From Bacteroides sp. CAG:443 (GTDB taxonomy: Bacteria; Bacteroidota; Bacteroidia; Bacteroidales; Bacteroidaceae), in contig FR887822.1 of assembly GCA_000432735.1 (NCBI GenBank), forward strand, positions 48,530-112,529: a stretch of 64,000 nucleotides of DNA, given 5' to 3'. The position numbers and the translations under genes are program-made. Shown here piece after piece: positions 8,897 through 17,845 of this stretch (its first letter is position 1; each line of letters begins with the position of its first letter). A model generated the notes under the pieces. The model had not been told where the DNA came from. It saw nothing but the letters and a program-made list of their open reading frames with translations, and ran no database searches.

Positions 8897-10576
8897 ATGA
8901 TGAATAAGGTTTCATACTTAACAACTTTTCTAAGAACTAGCTTGTTGACTCTTTGCATTGCTTCGTGTTCCAGAAACATACCGGAAAACGAAGCAATGCC
9001 AGTTTCTGGCAACCGGGTTGAATGGGATATGTCACTGAAGGCTTCACGAGCTGTAATAAACACCGATGGCAGCGGGCACTTTGAAGAAGGCGACTCCCTG
9101 CTGGTATATGCACAAAACGTTGCCAACGGACATACAAAGCAATATATACTCCATCTGGAAAACGGCGTATGGAAACCTGAGATATACTGGAAAGAACTGG
9201 GAGATCAGGTACAGTTTACTGCATGGCACATCGCTTCCATGCAACGCCTTTATCAGGCAAGTCAGCTTTCATCCAACTATTCTCATTCGATTGAAACGGA
9301 CCAGCAAGGCGCAGGTTACCGCCGCTCGGACTTGTTGCTGGCAAAAGCTCAGGTTCAATCGGGAGAAAAAGTACATCTAAACTTCAGTCATGCTCTAAAC
9401 CGTCTGCACATCGTGCTGGAAAGTAAGGATCATTCGTATACGGCTTCCCAGCTGCAACAGGCAAAAATCAGCATACATACTCCTTGTGTGCTGCCATTCA
9501 ATCTAGCCAACGGTACATTAGATGCTCCGTCCCACTATGAATGGATTACGCCATTGAAGCAGGCAGACAACCAGACATGGACGGCTTTGCTGTGCCCACA
9601 AGAAACAAAAGCCTTGCGTTCAGAAGGCTGGATACGCATCCAGATAGAAGGAAAAGAGACCATTGCACAGGTTCCCGAAACACTGGAAGGAAAATCACTG
9701 GACAAGCTGGAAGCCGGCAAAGAAATCACTTACCGCATCAATGTACAGAAAGGGAATAAACCCGATACATTTGCCGGTAAGACAAAATGGGTCTATGGGG
9801 TGAAAGAACCGACTCCCGAGCAATGGAACATAGACCATACTCAGTTGAAATGGGTAAAAGACTGCGGATGGTTCGACTGCAACAAGATCGATCCATCGGA
9901 CGTAACGTCCAAAGGCGACGGACTGATGTGCTGGGCCGCCGCAACATCCAACCTGATTCACTGGTGGCTGAAGCAAAACGGTGAAACAGAGGCGGTCAAG
10001 GCCTACAAGGGTCCGCAAGCCGTACCCGTCGACATGTTGCACAGCGACATCTTCCAGCTCTACAAAAGACATTTCCCGAACCAGGGAAATTATCCGCTGA
10101 AAGCTATCAACTGGTTCTTCAACGGAGTATTCCACAACAAGATATATGAATCAGACCCTATCAATCCTGCCGCAGGATTCTTCCACCAGCAACTGGGAAC
10201 TCGCTCCTTGGGACAGGAATATGTGGGAACGAACCTGACACGCGAGAATTTCAATGCGATTATCAAAGAGGCATTGTCATCGCAAAAGGGTGTTTTATTC
10301 ATTGTTAATATAGGTAGAAAATGGTCGACACATGCTGTCACACTATGGGGAGCAGCATTCGACGAGGAAGGATTTATCGATACATTGTACATGGTGGACA
10401 ACAACGACGGACGTCGCGATCCGGAAGGGACGATGCGAGTCATCAAAGTTAAATACTTGCCATACTCCAATGCAAACCCGCAGCTCTATCCTTACATACC
10501 GAACAGTCTGGGTGATTTCACCATCCGTATCGAATCACTCTGCACACTAAGTTTGGGAAGAGAATGGATTAAATAA
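8897..10576 (+). CDS. Lipoprotein: fimbrillin-like domain fused to IdeS/Mac-1-like cysteine protease
   Basis: A 559-residue lipoprotein (lipobox IASC, Cys24). Residues about 40-285 resemble the N-terminal half of Bacteroidales fimbrillin-family proteins (FEEGDSLLVYAQN, then LNFSHALNRLHIVLESKD). Residues about 300-555 resemble the IdeS/Mac-1 family of streptococcal IgG-cleaving cysteine proteases: an opening W-x-GV-x-x-P segment (WVYGVKEPTPEQW), the catalytic block GLMCWAAATSNLIHWW with Cys345, the histidine block THAVTLWGAAFD with His479, and an acidic pair in MVDNNDG (Asp501/Asp504). So a surface-anchored protease is likely; IgG as substrate is only a possibility. ATG at 8900 is an equally good start. 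Confidence 0.78.
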   Translation: MMNKVSYLTTFLRTSLLTLCIASCSRNIPENEAMPVSGNRVEWDMSLKASRAVINTDGSGHFEEGDSLLVYAQNVANGHTKQYILHLENGVWKPEIYWKELGDQVQFTAWHIASMQRLYQASQLSSNYSHSIETDQQGAGYRRSDLLLAKAQVQSGEKVHLNFSHALNRLHIVLESKDHSYTASQLQQAKISIHTPCVLPFNLANGTLDAPSHYEWITPLKQADNQTWTALLCPQETKALRSEGWIRIQIEGKETIAQVPETLEGKSLDKLEAGKEITYRINVQKGNKPDTFAGKTKWVYGVKEPTPEQWNIDHTQLKWVKDCGWFDCNKIDPSDVTSKGDGLMCWAAATSNLIHWWLKQNGETEAVKAYKGPQAVPVDMLHSDIFQLYKRHFPNQGNYPLKAINWFFNGVFHNKIYESDPINPAAGFFHQQLGTRSLGQEYVGTNLTRENFNAIIKEALSSQKGVLFIVNIGRKWSTHAVTLWGAAFDEEGFIDTLYMVDNNDGRRDPEGTMRVIKVKYLPYSNANPQLYPYIPNSLGDFTIRIESLCTLSLGREWIK

Positions 10577-11062
10577 GCCCAAACAGGCAGAGATGACTGG
10601 CAAGTTCCCTATAAGCCATAAAAGCAAGGAGGAGGATTCCCAACAATCCCCAACTTAAAAAGAATAACAATCTCAAAGGGAATAAACATAAAAAGAGGTG
10701 TCTAAATCAATTCTTAATAAAGAGAAACTTTAAATCTGAAGTTTAAACACCTTGAGAACAACGAAAAGCATCGTATCATAACTCTACACAGAGCCTGATA
10801 CGATGCTTTTCGTTTTTGAAATGATAATCAATACCCTCCGGAGTATTCATTTCAAGAATGAAGCCCTCGCCTATTTGAGAAAACCTATCGGGAAGCAATC
10901 AGCAAACAATACTCATTTTAGTACTGAAAATCCTTACCTCTTATTGTAAATAAACTATCAGTCAAGCCTTACATTACAGGTCCATCTTCCTGAAAATAGC
11001 GTTTTCATAGACTCCTATCCTTACTTGAGAACCGATAATTTGAGCATCTCAAGACCTTGCTC
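10577..11062. other. 486-base intergenic region with consecutive hairpins
   Basis: No credible gene. It holds three stem-loops in a row: AGGTGTCTAAA/TTTAAACACCT with an inner AAACTT/AAGTTT stem (about 10695-10753), an 18-bp terminator stem (10761-10817), and TTGAAATGA/TCATTTCAA around a CTCCGGAG palindrome (10816-10855). The remainder to 11062 shows nothing I recognise. It could encode a small structured RNA or be the long 3' UTRs of the two converging genes. Confidence 0.4.
10761..10817. terminator. Strong 18-bp terminator stem
   Basis: ACGAAAAGCATCGTATCA pairs perfectly with TGATACGATGCTTTTCGT across a 17-base loop and is followed by TTTT on the + strand. The A-rich left flank is short, so it works best for the protease gene side. 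Confidence 0.75.
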
Positions 11063-12820
11063 TCAACAGAACTTACGAATATCTTCTACAATCTGCGGTT
11101 CAGTCAACCGGTTTTCTTTCAGCAGCTCCTCTGTAATATAACGGTCGGCAAACTCTTTGCGAACACCGTAAGTCAAGACCTTCATGTCCGAATCACCATA
11201 GAAACGAGCAATCTTCTCACCAAATCCACCGTCTATCTCGCCGTCTTCCAAAGTTACGACCAACGAATGTGACTGTTTCAGGTCTTCCAACATCGCAACA
11301 TCCAGCCCGGTAATGTAACGTGGATTTATCAATGTCGCTTCTATTCCGGTTTCCTCTTTCAGACGTTTCGCGACAGCTTCTCCCAGCGAATAAAATGCTC
11401 CCAAACCTAAAATGGCGACTTTCTCTCCTTTCCGAACCAGCTTATAGTGATTCAAATCGCTGTAATCAGTATCGTACGTCTGATTACCAGAAACAACAGA
11501 GGCTCCCGGAACACGAATGGCAACCGGATACTTATTCTGATGAATAGACCATTTCAGCATGGCAAAATACTCTTCCTTACAGGTCGGAGCCAGATAAACC
11601 ATGTTGGGAATATTGCAAATCAACGGAATATCGAAGAAACCCAGATGAGTTTCATCGTTCATTCCTGCGATGGTTCCCATAAAGACAACAATCGTAGCCG
11701 GATTGTTATTGATGCACAAATCCTGAGAAAGCTGGTCATACGTGCGCTGGATAAACGAACTATATACCCCATAGACGGGTTTTCCGCCACCGGCTGCAAT
11801 ACCGGAAGCCAGCGCAACAGCATGCTCTTCGGCAATGCCCACATCGACAAACTGACGTCCCGCCTGCTGTCTGCGTTCAGGAGTAAACCCGATAACAGAA
11901 GGAGTACCAGATGTTATGGCAACCACCGACTTGTCTTTCTTTATTTCATCAAGTAAAAACTTCGCAGTCAGGTCGGAATAATCCTCCACTCCCGAAAAAT
12001 CATATTTCGGACCCCCGGTTTTCAAATCGAAAGGCATCCCCCAGTGCCATTGCTCCTTATGAGTTTCGGCAGGCAAATACCCCTTCCCCTTCAGCGTATG
12101 AATGTGAACTACCACCGGACGCGTTGTATCTTTTACGGCTTTAAAGGCAGCAATCAGCGAAGCAATGTCGTTTCCGTCCTTCACAAACATATAATCCAAT
12201 CCCAGTGAATGGAAAAAATTACATTCAGCTTTACCTTCCGTTTCACGCAACAGACGCAGATTCTGATACAGACCACCATGATTTTCGGCAATGGACATCT
12301 CGTTATCGTTTACCACGATAATCATGTTTGTTCCGTTCTCTCTCGCATTGCTCAAGCCTTCGTAAGCCTCTCCTCCGCTTAAAGAACCATCCCCAATGAC
12401 TGCGATAATGTTTTCATCACCTCCCTTCAGGTCGCGCGCCTTCACCAGTCCGCAAGCCAGGCTGACCGAAGTCGAAGTATGTCCGATAGTGAAGAAATCG
12501 TGTTCGCTTTCCTGTGGATTCGTATAGCCGGACACTTTATCATAATCGGCTGCATTCAGGAAAGCCTCTTTTCTTCCGGTTAATATTTTATGCGTATAGC
12601 TCTGGTGTGATACGTCGTATACAATCTTATCGTGTGGCGAATTGAACACATAATGCAGAGCAATGGTTGCTTCTACCATACCTAAGTTCGGACCGATATG
12701 TCCTCCGTGTTCACTCAGTTTATGCAGCAAAGCCTGACGTACCTCGGTAGCCAGCACTTCCATTTGTTCTACAGACAACGCCTTTACATCGGCAGGAGAA
12801 TTGATTTTTTCAATGTACAT
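11063..12820 (-). CDS. dxs: 1-deoxy-D-xylulose-5-phosphate synthase, divergent short form
   Basis: A 585-residue transketolase-fold enzyme expected to make DXP from pyruvate and glyceraldehyde-3-phosphate with thiamine diphosphate. Visible: the N-terminal HKLSEHGGHIGPNLG, DVSHQSYTHKILTGR (family norm DVGHQAYPHKILTGR), the ThDP motif GDG at 143-145 with NDNEMS, and GIAEEHAV carrying the proton-relay Glu. It is shorter than usual DXS (about 620-640) and differs at several near-invariant sites, for example GDGSLSGG for GDGAMTAG and FMGTIAGMNDETHLG. Its position opposite the thiamine operon suggests a dedicated DXP supply for thiazole, or another acyloin synthesis. No second gene follows in this direction. 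Confidence 0.82.
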   Translation of the reverse strand: MYIEKINSPADVKALSVEQMEVLATEVRQALLHKLSEHGGHIGPNLGMVEATIALHYVFNSPHDKIVYDVSHQSYTHKILTGRKEAFLNAADYDKVSGYTNPQESEHDFFTIGHTSTSVSLACGLVKARDLKGGDENIIAVIGDGSLSGGEAYEGLSNARENGTNMIIVVNDNEMSIAENHGGLYQNLRLLRETEGKAECNFFHSLGLDYMFVKDGNDIASLIAAFKAVKDTTRPVVVHIHTLKGKGYLPAETHKEQWHWGMPFDLKTGGPKYDFSGVEDYSDLTAKFLLDEIKKDKSVVAITSGTPSVIGFTPERRQQAGRQFVDVGIAEEHAVALASGIAAGGGKPVYGVYSSFIQRTYDQLSQDLCINNNPATIVVFMGTIAGMNDETHLGFFDIPLICNIPNMVYLAPTCKEEYFAMLKWSIHQNKYPVAIRVPGASVVSGNQTYDTDYSDLNHYKLVRKGEKVAILGLGAFYSLGEAVAKRLKEETGIEATLINPRYITGLDVAMLEDLKQSHSLVVTLEDGEIDGGFGEKIARFYGDSDMKVLTYGVRKEFADRYITEELLKENRLTEPQIVEDIRKFC

Positions 12821-12845
12821 AATCTTCCATTTTTAGTAAACGATG

Positions 12846-12853
12846 CAAAAATA
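12846..12853 (-). promoter_or_regulatory. -7 promoter box of the DXS-like gene
   Basis: TATTTTTG read on the minus strand, 26 bases before the start codon. Confidence 0.4.
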
Positions 12854-12989
12854 AAACTTCTGTTTCAATTGCAACCTAACCATATTACGGGAAATACAAC
12901 CCATATTACAGATAGGAACATACGAAAGTGAAGTCTTAAAAATAAAAGAAAAACAATGCAAAAAAGATAAAGAAATACATCAAAAAGTG

Positions 12990-12997
12990 TATCTTTG
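12990..12997 (+). promoter_or_regulatory. -7 promoter box of the thiamine operon
   Basis: TATCTTTG matches TAnnTTTG and lies 12 bases before the start of the TPP riboswitch, the expected spacing for transcription to begin at the aptamer. Confidence 0.65.
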
Positions 12998-13009
12998 CCA
13001 ACGAGTAAA

Positions 13010-13085
13010 AACAAAGGGGTGCCCATTCCGGGCTGAGATCATACCCTAAGCACCTGATGCGGTTAGTACCGCCGAAGGGATTGTT
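13010..13085 (+). promoter_or_regulatory. TPP riboswitch (THI element)
   Basis: Contains the conserved THI-box strings in order: GGGGTGCC, GGGCTGAGA, ACCCTAAGCACCTGAT, GGTTAGTACCGCCGAAGGGA, with AACAA at 13010-13014 closing on TTGTT at 13081-13085 as P1. It lies 73 bases before thiS. Thiamine diphosphate binding would turn off the thiSEGCH genes; no clear terminator stem follows, so control may be at translation of thiS. The 338-base gap 12821-13158 is filled by this element and the two divergent promoters. Confidence 0.95.
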
Positions 13086-13158
13086 ATTTGTCTATTACAT
13101 CTTCTCCGGATCTCGGGACAACTCTTTGTTATTACTTTCACTAATACATTATTTATAT

Positions 13159-13359
13159 ATGAAAGTACAAGTCAACAACAAAGAGGTGGAACTTACCACA
13201 GGAAATACCATTTCGGCTCTGGCCGTGCAACTGGAACTACCGTCGCAAGGTGTAGCCATCGCATTAAATAACCGCATGATTCCTCGCAGCCAATGGGCAG
13301 AACAGGAAATACAGGAAGGCGACAGTCTGGTCATCATTAAAGCTGCATGCGGAGGATAA
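13159..13359 (+). CDS. thiS: Sulfur carrier protein ThiS
   Basis: A 66-residue ubiquitin-like protein ending in Gly-Gly, the C-terminus that is adenylated and converted to thiocarboxylate for thiazole synthesis. The family pattern is clear: MKVQVNNKEVEL, then VAIALNNRMIPRSQW and a GDSLVIIKAACGG tail. I chose the ATG at 13159; the longer reading frame upstream runs back into the riboswitch. It begins the operon and is followed 4 bases later by thiE. Confidence 0.93.
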   Translation: MKVQVNNKEVELTTGNTISALAVQLELPSQGVAIALNNRMIPRSQWAEQEIQEGDSLVIIKAACGG

Positions 13360-13363
13360 GGCA

Positions 13364-14002
13364 ATGGATCTACAGTTTATCACACATTTTACCGACCGAT
13401 ATTCTTATTATGATTCGGCACGTATGGCGCTCGAGGGGGGATGCCGCTGGATTCAACTGCGTATGAAAGATGCCACTCCCGAAGAAGTCCGTACGGAAGC
13501 TGTACGTGTACAAGCCTTATGTAAGGAATACGGAGCTACCTTTATAATCGACGATCAGGTGGAACTGGTAAAGGAATTGCATGCCGACGGAGTTCATCTG
13601 GGGAAAAAGGATATGCCCATCGCTGAAGCACGGCAGATTTTGGGTAAGGATTTCATTATCGGAGGAACGGCAAATACCTTCGAAGACGTGCAGATGCACT
13701 ATCAGGCAGGAGCCGATTACATCGGGTGCGGTCCGTTCCGTTTTACAACCACCAAAAAGAATCTGAGCCCGATTCTCGGACTGGATGGGTACAGTTCTAT
13801 CGTATCGCAAATGAAAGCTGCCGGCATCAACCTACCCATCGTAGCTATCGGAGGTATCACATACGATGATATTCCTGCTATCATGCAAACAGGAGTTACA
13901 GGTATCGCCCTGAGTGGAACGATTCTACGGGCAGACAATCCGGTAGATGAAACACACCGTATACTAGAAGCGATCCGTTCCTCCAAACAAAGTGCACATT
14001 AA
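13364..14002 (+). CDS. thiE: Thiamine-phosphate synthase ThiE
   Basis: A 212-residue TIM-barrel enzyme that joins the pyrimidine (HMP-PP) and thiazole phosphate to give thiamine phosphate. Family motifs visible: WIQLRMKD (pyrophosphate-binding Lys/Arg region), FIIDDQVEL, ADGVHLGKKD, GCGPFRFTTTK and VAIGGI, ending in a GIALSGTI loop. Cytoplasmic, no signal. It starts 4 bases after thiS and precedes thiG by 40 bases. Confidence 0.93.
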   Translation: MDLQFITHFTDRYSYYDSARMALEGGCRWIQLRMKDATPEEVRTEAVRVQALCKEYGATFIIDDQVELVKELHADGVHLGKKDMPIAEARQILGKDFIIGGTANTFEDVQMHYQAGADYIGCGPFRFTTTKKNLSPILGLDGYSSIVSQMKAAGINLPIVAIGGITYDDIPAIMQTGVTGIALSGTILRADNPVDETHRILEAIRSSKQSAH

Positions 14003-14042
14003 AAGAATATAGATTCTAAAAACTCAAAACAAAATAGATACA

Positions 14043-14819
14043 ATGGAAAAACTTATTATTGCCGGAAAAGAATTTGAATCCCGCTTGTTTTTGGGAACCG
14101 GCAAGTTCAATTCAAATCAACTCATGGAAGATGCTATTCTGGCATCGGGTACTGAAATGGTAACAGTTGCCATGAAACGTATCGAACTCGAAAACAAGGA
14201 AGACGACATGCTGCGCCATATTATTCATCCGCATATACAGCTATTACCTAACACTTCAGGCGTACGTACGGCCGAAGAAGCTGTTTTTGCCGCACAAATG
14301 GCACGTGAAGCTTTCGGAACCAACTGGCTGAAACTGGAAATTCATCCGGATCCGCGTTATTTGTTGCCTGATTCTACTGAAACGCTGAAAGCAACAGAAC
14401 AACTGGTAAAACTGGGATTCGTGGTATTGCCTTACTGTCAGGCAGACCCGACTTTGTGTAAACGTCTGGAAGAAGCTGGAGCAGCTACTGTCATGCCGCT
14501 TGCCGCTCCTATCGGAACCAACAAAGGATTGCAGACACGCGACTTCCTGCGTATCATCATCGAGCAGAGCAATGTACCGGTTGTTGTCGATGCAGGTATC
14601 GGTGCTCCAAGCCATGCTGCTGAAGCAATGGAAATGGGTGCATCTGCTTGTCTGGTCAATACAGCCATCGCCGTAGCCGGAAATCCGGTTGAAATGGCAA
14701 AAGCTTTCAAGGAAGCTGTTATTGCCGGCAGACGCGCCTACGAAGCAGGACTGGGTATCCAGTCAGAAAATCTGGTAGCTTCTGCTTCCTCTCCGCTAAC
14801 ATCATTTTTAAACGAATAA
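14043..14819 (+). CDS. thiG: Thiazole synthase ThiG
   Basis: A 258-residue TIM barrel that builds thiazole phosphate from DXP, dehydroglycine (from ThiH) and sulfur from ThiS thiocarboxylate. Diagnostic segments: SRLFLGTGKF, VTVAMKRIE, the NWLKLEIHPD block carrying the Schiff-base lysine, VMPLAAPIGTNKG and VVVDAGIGAPSHAAEAMEMGA. Length is typical. The downstream thiC starts 11 bases after its stop. Confidence 0.95.
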   Translation: MEKLIIAGKEFESRLFLGTGKFNSNQLMEDAILASGTEMVTVAMKRIELENKEDDMLRHIIHPHIQLLPNTSGVRTAEEAVFAAQMAREAFGTNWLKLEIHPDPRYLLPDSTETLKATEQLVKLGFVVLPYCQADPTLCKRLEEAGAATVMPLAAPIGTNKGLQTRDFLRIIIEQSNVPVVVDAGIGAPSHAAEAMEMGASACLVNTAIAVAGNPVEMAKAFKEAVIAGRRAYEAGLGIQSENLVASASSPLTSFLNE

Positions 14820-14830
14820 CCATCTATTTC

Positions 14831-16525
14831 ATGGATAAAGAAAAAGACAAAAGAGCATACGCACATGCTGAAAAGGCCTACATGCAAGGAACACTTTTCC
14901 CCTTCATCAAGGTGGGAATGCAGAAAGTAAACCTTACTCCTACCGTAACTGTAGTCAACGGAGAAAAGGTTACAACTCCCAATGCACCGGTTTATGTTTA
15001 CGACACAAGTGGTCCGTTCAGTGACCCGAATATCGAAATCGACCTGAAGAAAGGTCTTCCCCGTATGCGCGAAAGCTGGATTCTGGAACGTGGCGATGTG
15101 GAACAATTGCCTTCCATCACTTCAGAATATGGCAAGATGCGCCGCGACGACCATTCACTCGACCATCTGCGTTTCGAGCATATCGCTTTGCCTTACCGCG
15201 CTAAAGCTGGAAAGTGTTGTACGCAGATGTATTATGCCAAGCAAGGTATTATCACCCCGGAAATGGAATATGTGGCTATCCGCGAGAACATGAACTGCAA
15301 AGAACTGGGTATCGATACGTATATCACTCCCGAATTTGTACGCGACGAGATAGCAGCCGGTCGTGCCGTTTTGCCAGCAAATATCAACCATCCGGAGTCG
15401 GAACCGATGATTATCGGACGAAATTTCTTGGTAAAGATCAATACCAACATCGGTAACTCAGCTACCACTTCCAGCATCGATGAAGAAGTGGACAAGGCCG
15501 TATGGAGCTGTAAATGGGGAGGCGACACGCTGATGGATCTCTCTACCGGCGACAACATTCACGAGACCCGTGAATGGATTGTACGCAACTGCCCGGTTCC
15601 AGTAGGTACTGTACCTATCTATCAGGCATTGGAAAAGGTTAACGGTAAAGTAGAAGACCTGACGTGGGAAATCTATCGCGATACGCTGATTGAACAGTGC
15701 GAACAAGGAGTCGACTATTTCACCATCCATGCCGGTATACGCCGTCACAATGTACATCTTGCCGACAAGCGTCTGTGTGGTATTGTATCACGCGGAGGTA
15801 GTATTATGAGTAAATGGTGTCTGGTACACGATCAGGAATCATTCCTTTACGAGCACTTCGACGATATTTGTGATATACTTGCACAATACGATGTTGCCGT
15901 ATCATTGGGCGACGGTCTGCGTCCAGGATGTATCGCCGATGCGAACGATGAGGCCCAGTTTGCAGAACTTGATACAATGGGCGAACTGGTTGTACGCGCA
16001 TGGGCCAAGAATGTACAGGCATTCATCGAAGGTCCGGGACATGTGCCCTTGCACAAAATCAAAGAAAACATGGAACGCCAGATCAGCCACTGCCATAACG
16101 CACCGTTCTATACCCTCGGCCCGTTGGTAACTGACATCGCCCCCGGCTACGACCACATCACATCTGCTATCGGAGCCGCTCAGATTGGCTGGCTCGGTAC
16201 AGCAATGCTGTGTTATGTTACTCCAAAAGAACATTTGGGATTACCTAACCGCGAGGATGTACGTACCGGAGTCATCACATACAAGATAGCAGCTCATGCA
16301 GCCGACCTGGCCAAAGGTCATCCGGGTGCACAGATACGTGACAATGCCTTGAGTAAGGCACGTTACGAGTTCCGCTGGCGCGACCAGTTCCACCTGAGTC
16401 TTGATCCGGACCGTGCGCTGGAATATTTTAACGAAGGTCGTCACACAGATGGTGAATACTGCACGATGTGCGGTCCTAACTTCTGTGCAATGAAGTTATC
16501 ACGCGACTTATCGAACCTTAAGTAA
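14831..16525 (+). CDS. thiC: Phosphomethylpyrimidine synthase ThiC
   Basis: A 564-residue radical SAM enzyme that rearranges aminoimidazole ribotide to HMP phosphate. The C-terminal CTMCGPNFCAMK gives the C-x2-C-x4-C cluster that is special to ThiC. Other conserved blocks include NINHPESEPMIIGRNFLVKINTNIGNSA (only its start quoted as NINHPESEP), AVWSCKWGGDTLMDLSTG and FIEGPGHVPLHKI. Cytoplasmic. A strong stem without a T-run separates it from thiH. Confidence 0.96.
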   Translation: MDKEKDKRAYAHAEKAYMQGTLFPFIKVGMQKVNLTPTVTVVNGEKVTTPNAPVYVYDTSGPFSDPNIEIDLKKGLPRMRESWILERGDVEQLPSITSEYGKMRRDDHSLDHLRFEHIALPYRAKAGKCCTQMYYAKQGIITPEMEYVAIRENMNCKELGIDTYITPEFVRDEIAAGRAVLPANINHPESEPMIIGRNFLVKINTNIGNSATTSSIDEEVDKAVWSCKWGGDTLMDLSTGDNIHETREWIVRNCPVPVGTVPIYQALEKVNGKVEDLTWEIYRDTLIEQCEQGVDYFTIHAGIRRHNVHLADKRLCGIVSRGGSIMSKWCLVHDQESFLYEHFDDICDILAQYDVAVSLGDGLRPGCIADANDEAQFAELDTMGELVVRAWAKNVQAFIEGPGHVPLHKIKENMERQISHCHNAPFYTLGPLVTDIAPGYDHITSAIGAAQIGWLGTAMLCYVTPKEHLGLPNREDVRTGVITYKIAAHAADLAKGHPGAQIRDNALSKARYEFRWRDQFHLSLDPDRALEYFNEGRHTDGEYCTMCGPNFCAMKLSRDLSNLK

Positions 16526-16541
16526 TCATTTAATAACCAAT

Positions 16542-16571
16542 CATTCCGCTATCTTTCAGAATAGCGGAATG
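16542..16571 (+). other. Intra-operon stem-loop between thiC and thiH
   Basis: CATTCCGCTAT and ATAGCGGAATG form a perfect 11-bp stem with an 8-base loop. There is no U-run, so it may stabilise or divide the mRNA instead of ending it. Confidence 0.6.
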
Positions 16572-16604
16572 TATACAAATAATTGAAAACTAGCCATAAA
16601 TATC

Positions 16605-17756
16605 ATGTTTAGTGACGAATTAGAAAAAATAAGCTGGGAAGAAACCACCAAAGCCATCTACTCAAAAACCGAAGCCGACGTTATACGTGCTTTGGGAAAG
16701 TCACACTGCGACGTAGACGACTTTATGGCATTGATTTCGCCTGCCGCCGAGAAGTATCTCGAACCAATGGCACATTTGAGTCGTAAATATACCGAAGAAC
16801 GTTTCGGAAAGACTATATCTATGTTTATCCCGCTGTACATTACCAACTCATGTACCAACTCGTGTGTGTACTGCGGCTTTCATATCAGCAATCCGATGGC
16901 ACGTACCATCCTTACGCCGGAAGAAATAGAGAACGAATACCGTGCCATTAAGAAACTCGGCCCGTTCGAAAACCTGTTGATTGTAACGGGAGAAAATCCG
17001 GCAAAGGCAGGAGTACCTTACATCGCAAAGGCTCTCGATCTGGCAAAACCGTATTTCTCTAACTTGAAAATTGAGGTAATGCCGCTTAAAACTGAAGAAT
17101 ATGCCGAACTGGTCAACCACGGTCTGAACGGAGTAATCTGCTTTCAGGAAACATACAACAAAGCACGTTACAACATTTATCACCCGCGTGGCATGAAATC
17201 GAAATTCGAATGGCGCGTAAACGGCTTCGACCGTATGGGACAGGCTGGTGTTCATTCTATCGGCATGGGCGTTCTTATCGGACTGGAAGACTGGCGTACA
17301 GATGTGACAATGATGGCTTATCACTTGCGCTATCTGCAGAAACATTACTGGAAGACGAAATACAGTGTCAACTTCCCACGTATGCGTCCGGCAGAGAATG
17401 AAGGATTCCAGCCCAATGTCATCATGAGCGACAAGGAGCTGGCTCAGGTAACATTTGCCATGCGTATATTCGATCACGATGTAGATATCTCTTATTCTAC
17501 CCGTGAACCAGCCAATATCCGCGACCACATGGCAACACTCGGGGTAACAACCATGAGTGCCGAAAGCAAGACCGAGCCGGGAGGTTACTATACTTACCCG
17601 CAAGCGCTGGAACAGTTCCACGTCAGCGACGAACGTACAGCCGTAGAAGTTGAAAAAGCACTCAAGGCTATCGGACGTGAACCGGTATGGAAAGACTGGG
17701 ATGCCTCATTCGACCATATCGCGCAACTCCACCGTACGGTTGCCGCCAACCAATAA
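16605..17756 (+). CDS. thiH: 2-iminoacetate synthase ThiH
   Basis: A 383-residue radical SAM enzyme that cleaves tyrosine to dehydroglycine for ThiG. The SAM-cluster motif C-x3-C-x2-C is at Cys83, Cys87 and Cys90 (CTNSCVYC). Other matching segments are GFHISNPMARTILT and MRPAENEGFQPN. The oxygen-independent route (ThiH rather than ThiO) fits an anaerobe. A terminator-like hairpin sits between it and thiF. Confidence 0.94.
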   Translation: MFSDELEKISWEETTKAIYSKTEADVIRALGKSHCDVDDFMALISPAAEKYLEPMAHLSRKYTEERFGKTISMFIPLYITNSCTNSCVYCGFHISNPMARTILTPEEIENEYRAIKKLGPFENLLIVTGENPAKAGVPYIAKALDLAKPYFSNLKIEVMPLKTEEYAELVNHGLNGVICFQETYNKARYNIYHPRGMKSKFEWRVNGFDRMGQAGVHSIGMGVLIGLEDWRTDVTMMAYHLRYLQKHYWKTKYSVNFPRMRPAENEGFQPNVIMSDKELAQVTFAMRIFDHDVDISYSTREPANIRDHMATLGVTTMSAESKTEPGGYYTYPQALEQFHVSDERTAVEVEKALKAIGREPVWKDWDASFDHIAQLHRTVAANQ

Positions 17757-17780
17757 AAAGGAAGTACCCAACCATACACG

Positions 17781-17835
17781 AAAGGTATCCGGGGCAAACT
17801 GATAAGAATAGAATCCGGATACCTTTCTTTTTTAT
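17781..17835 (+). terminator. Terminator-like hairpin between thiH and thiF
   Basis: AAAGGTATCCGG (17781-17792) pairs with CCGGATACCTTT (17815-17826) and is followed by CTTTTTT. It lies only about 10 bases before the thiF start, where no separate promoter box is visible. Confidence 0.7.
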
Positions 17836-17845
17836 AATATCACTT

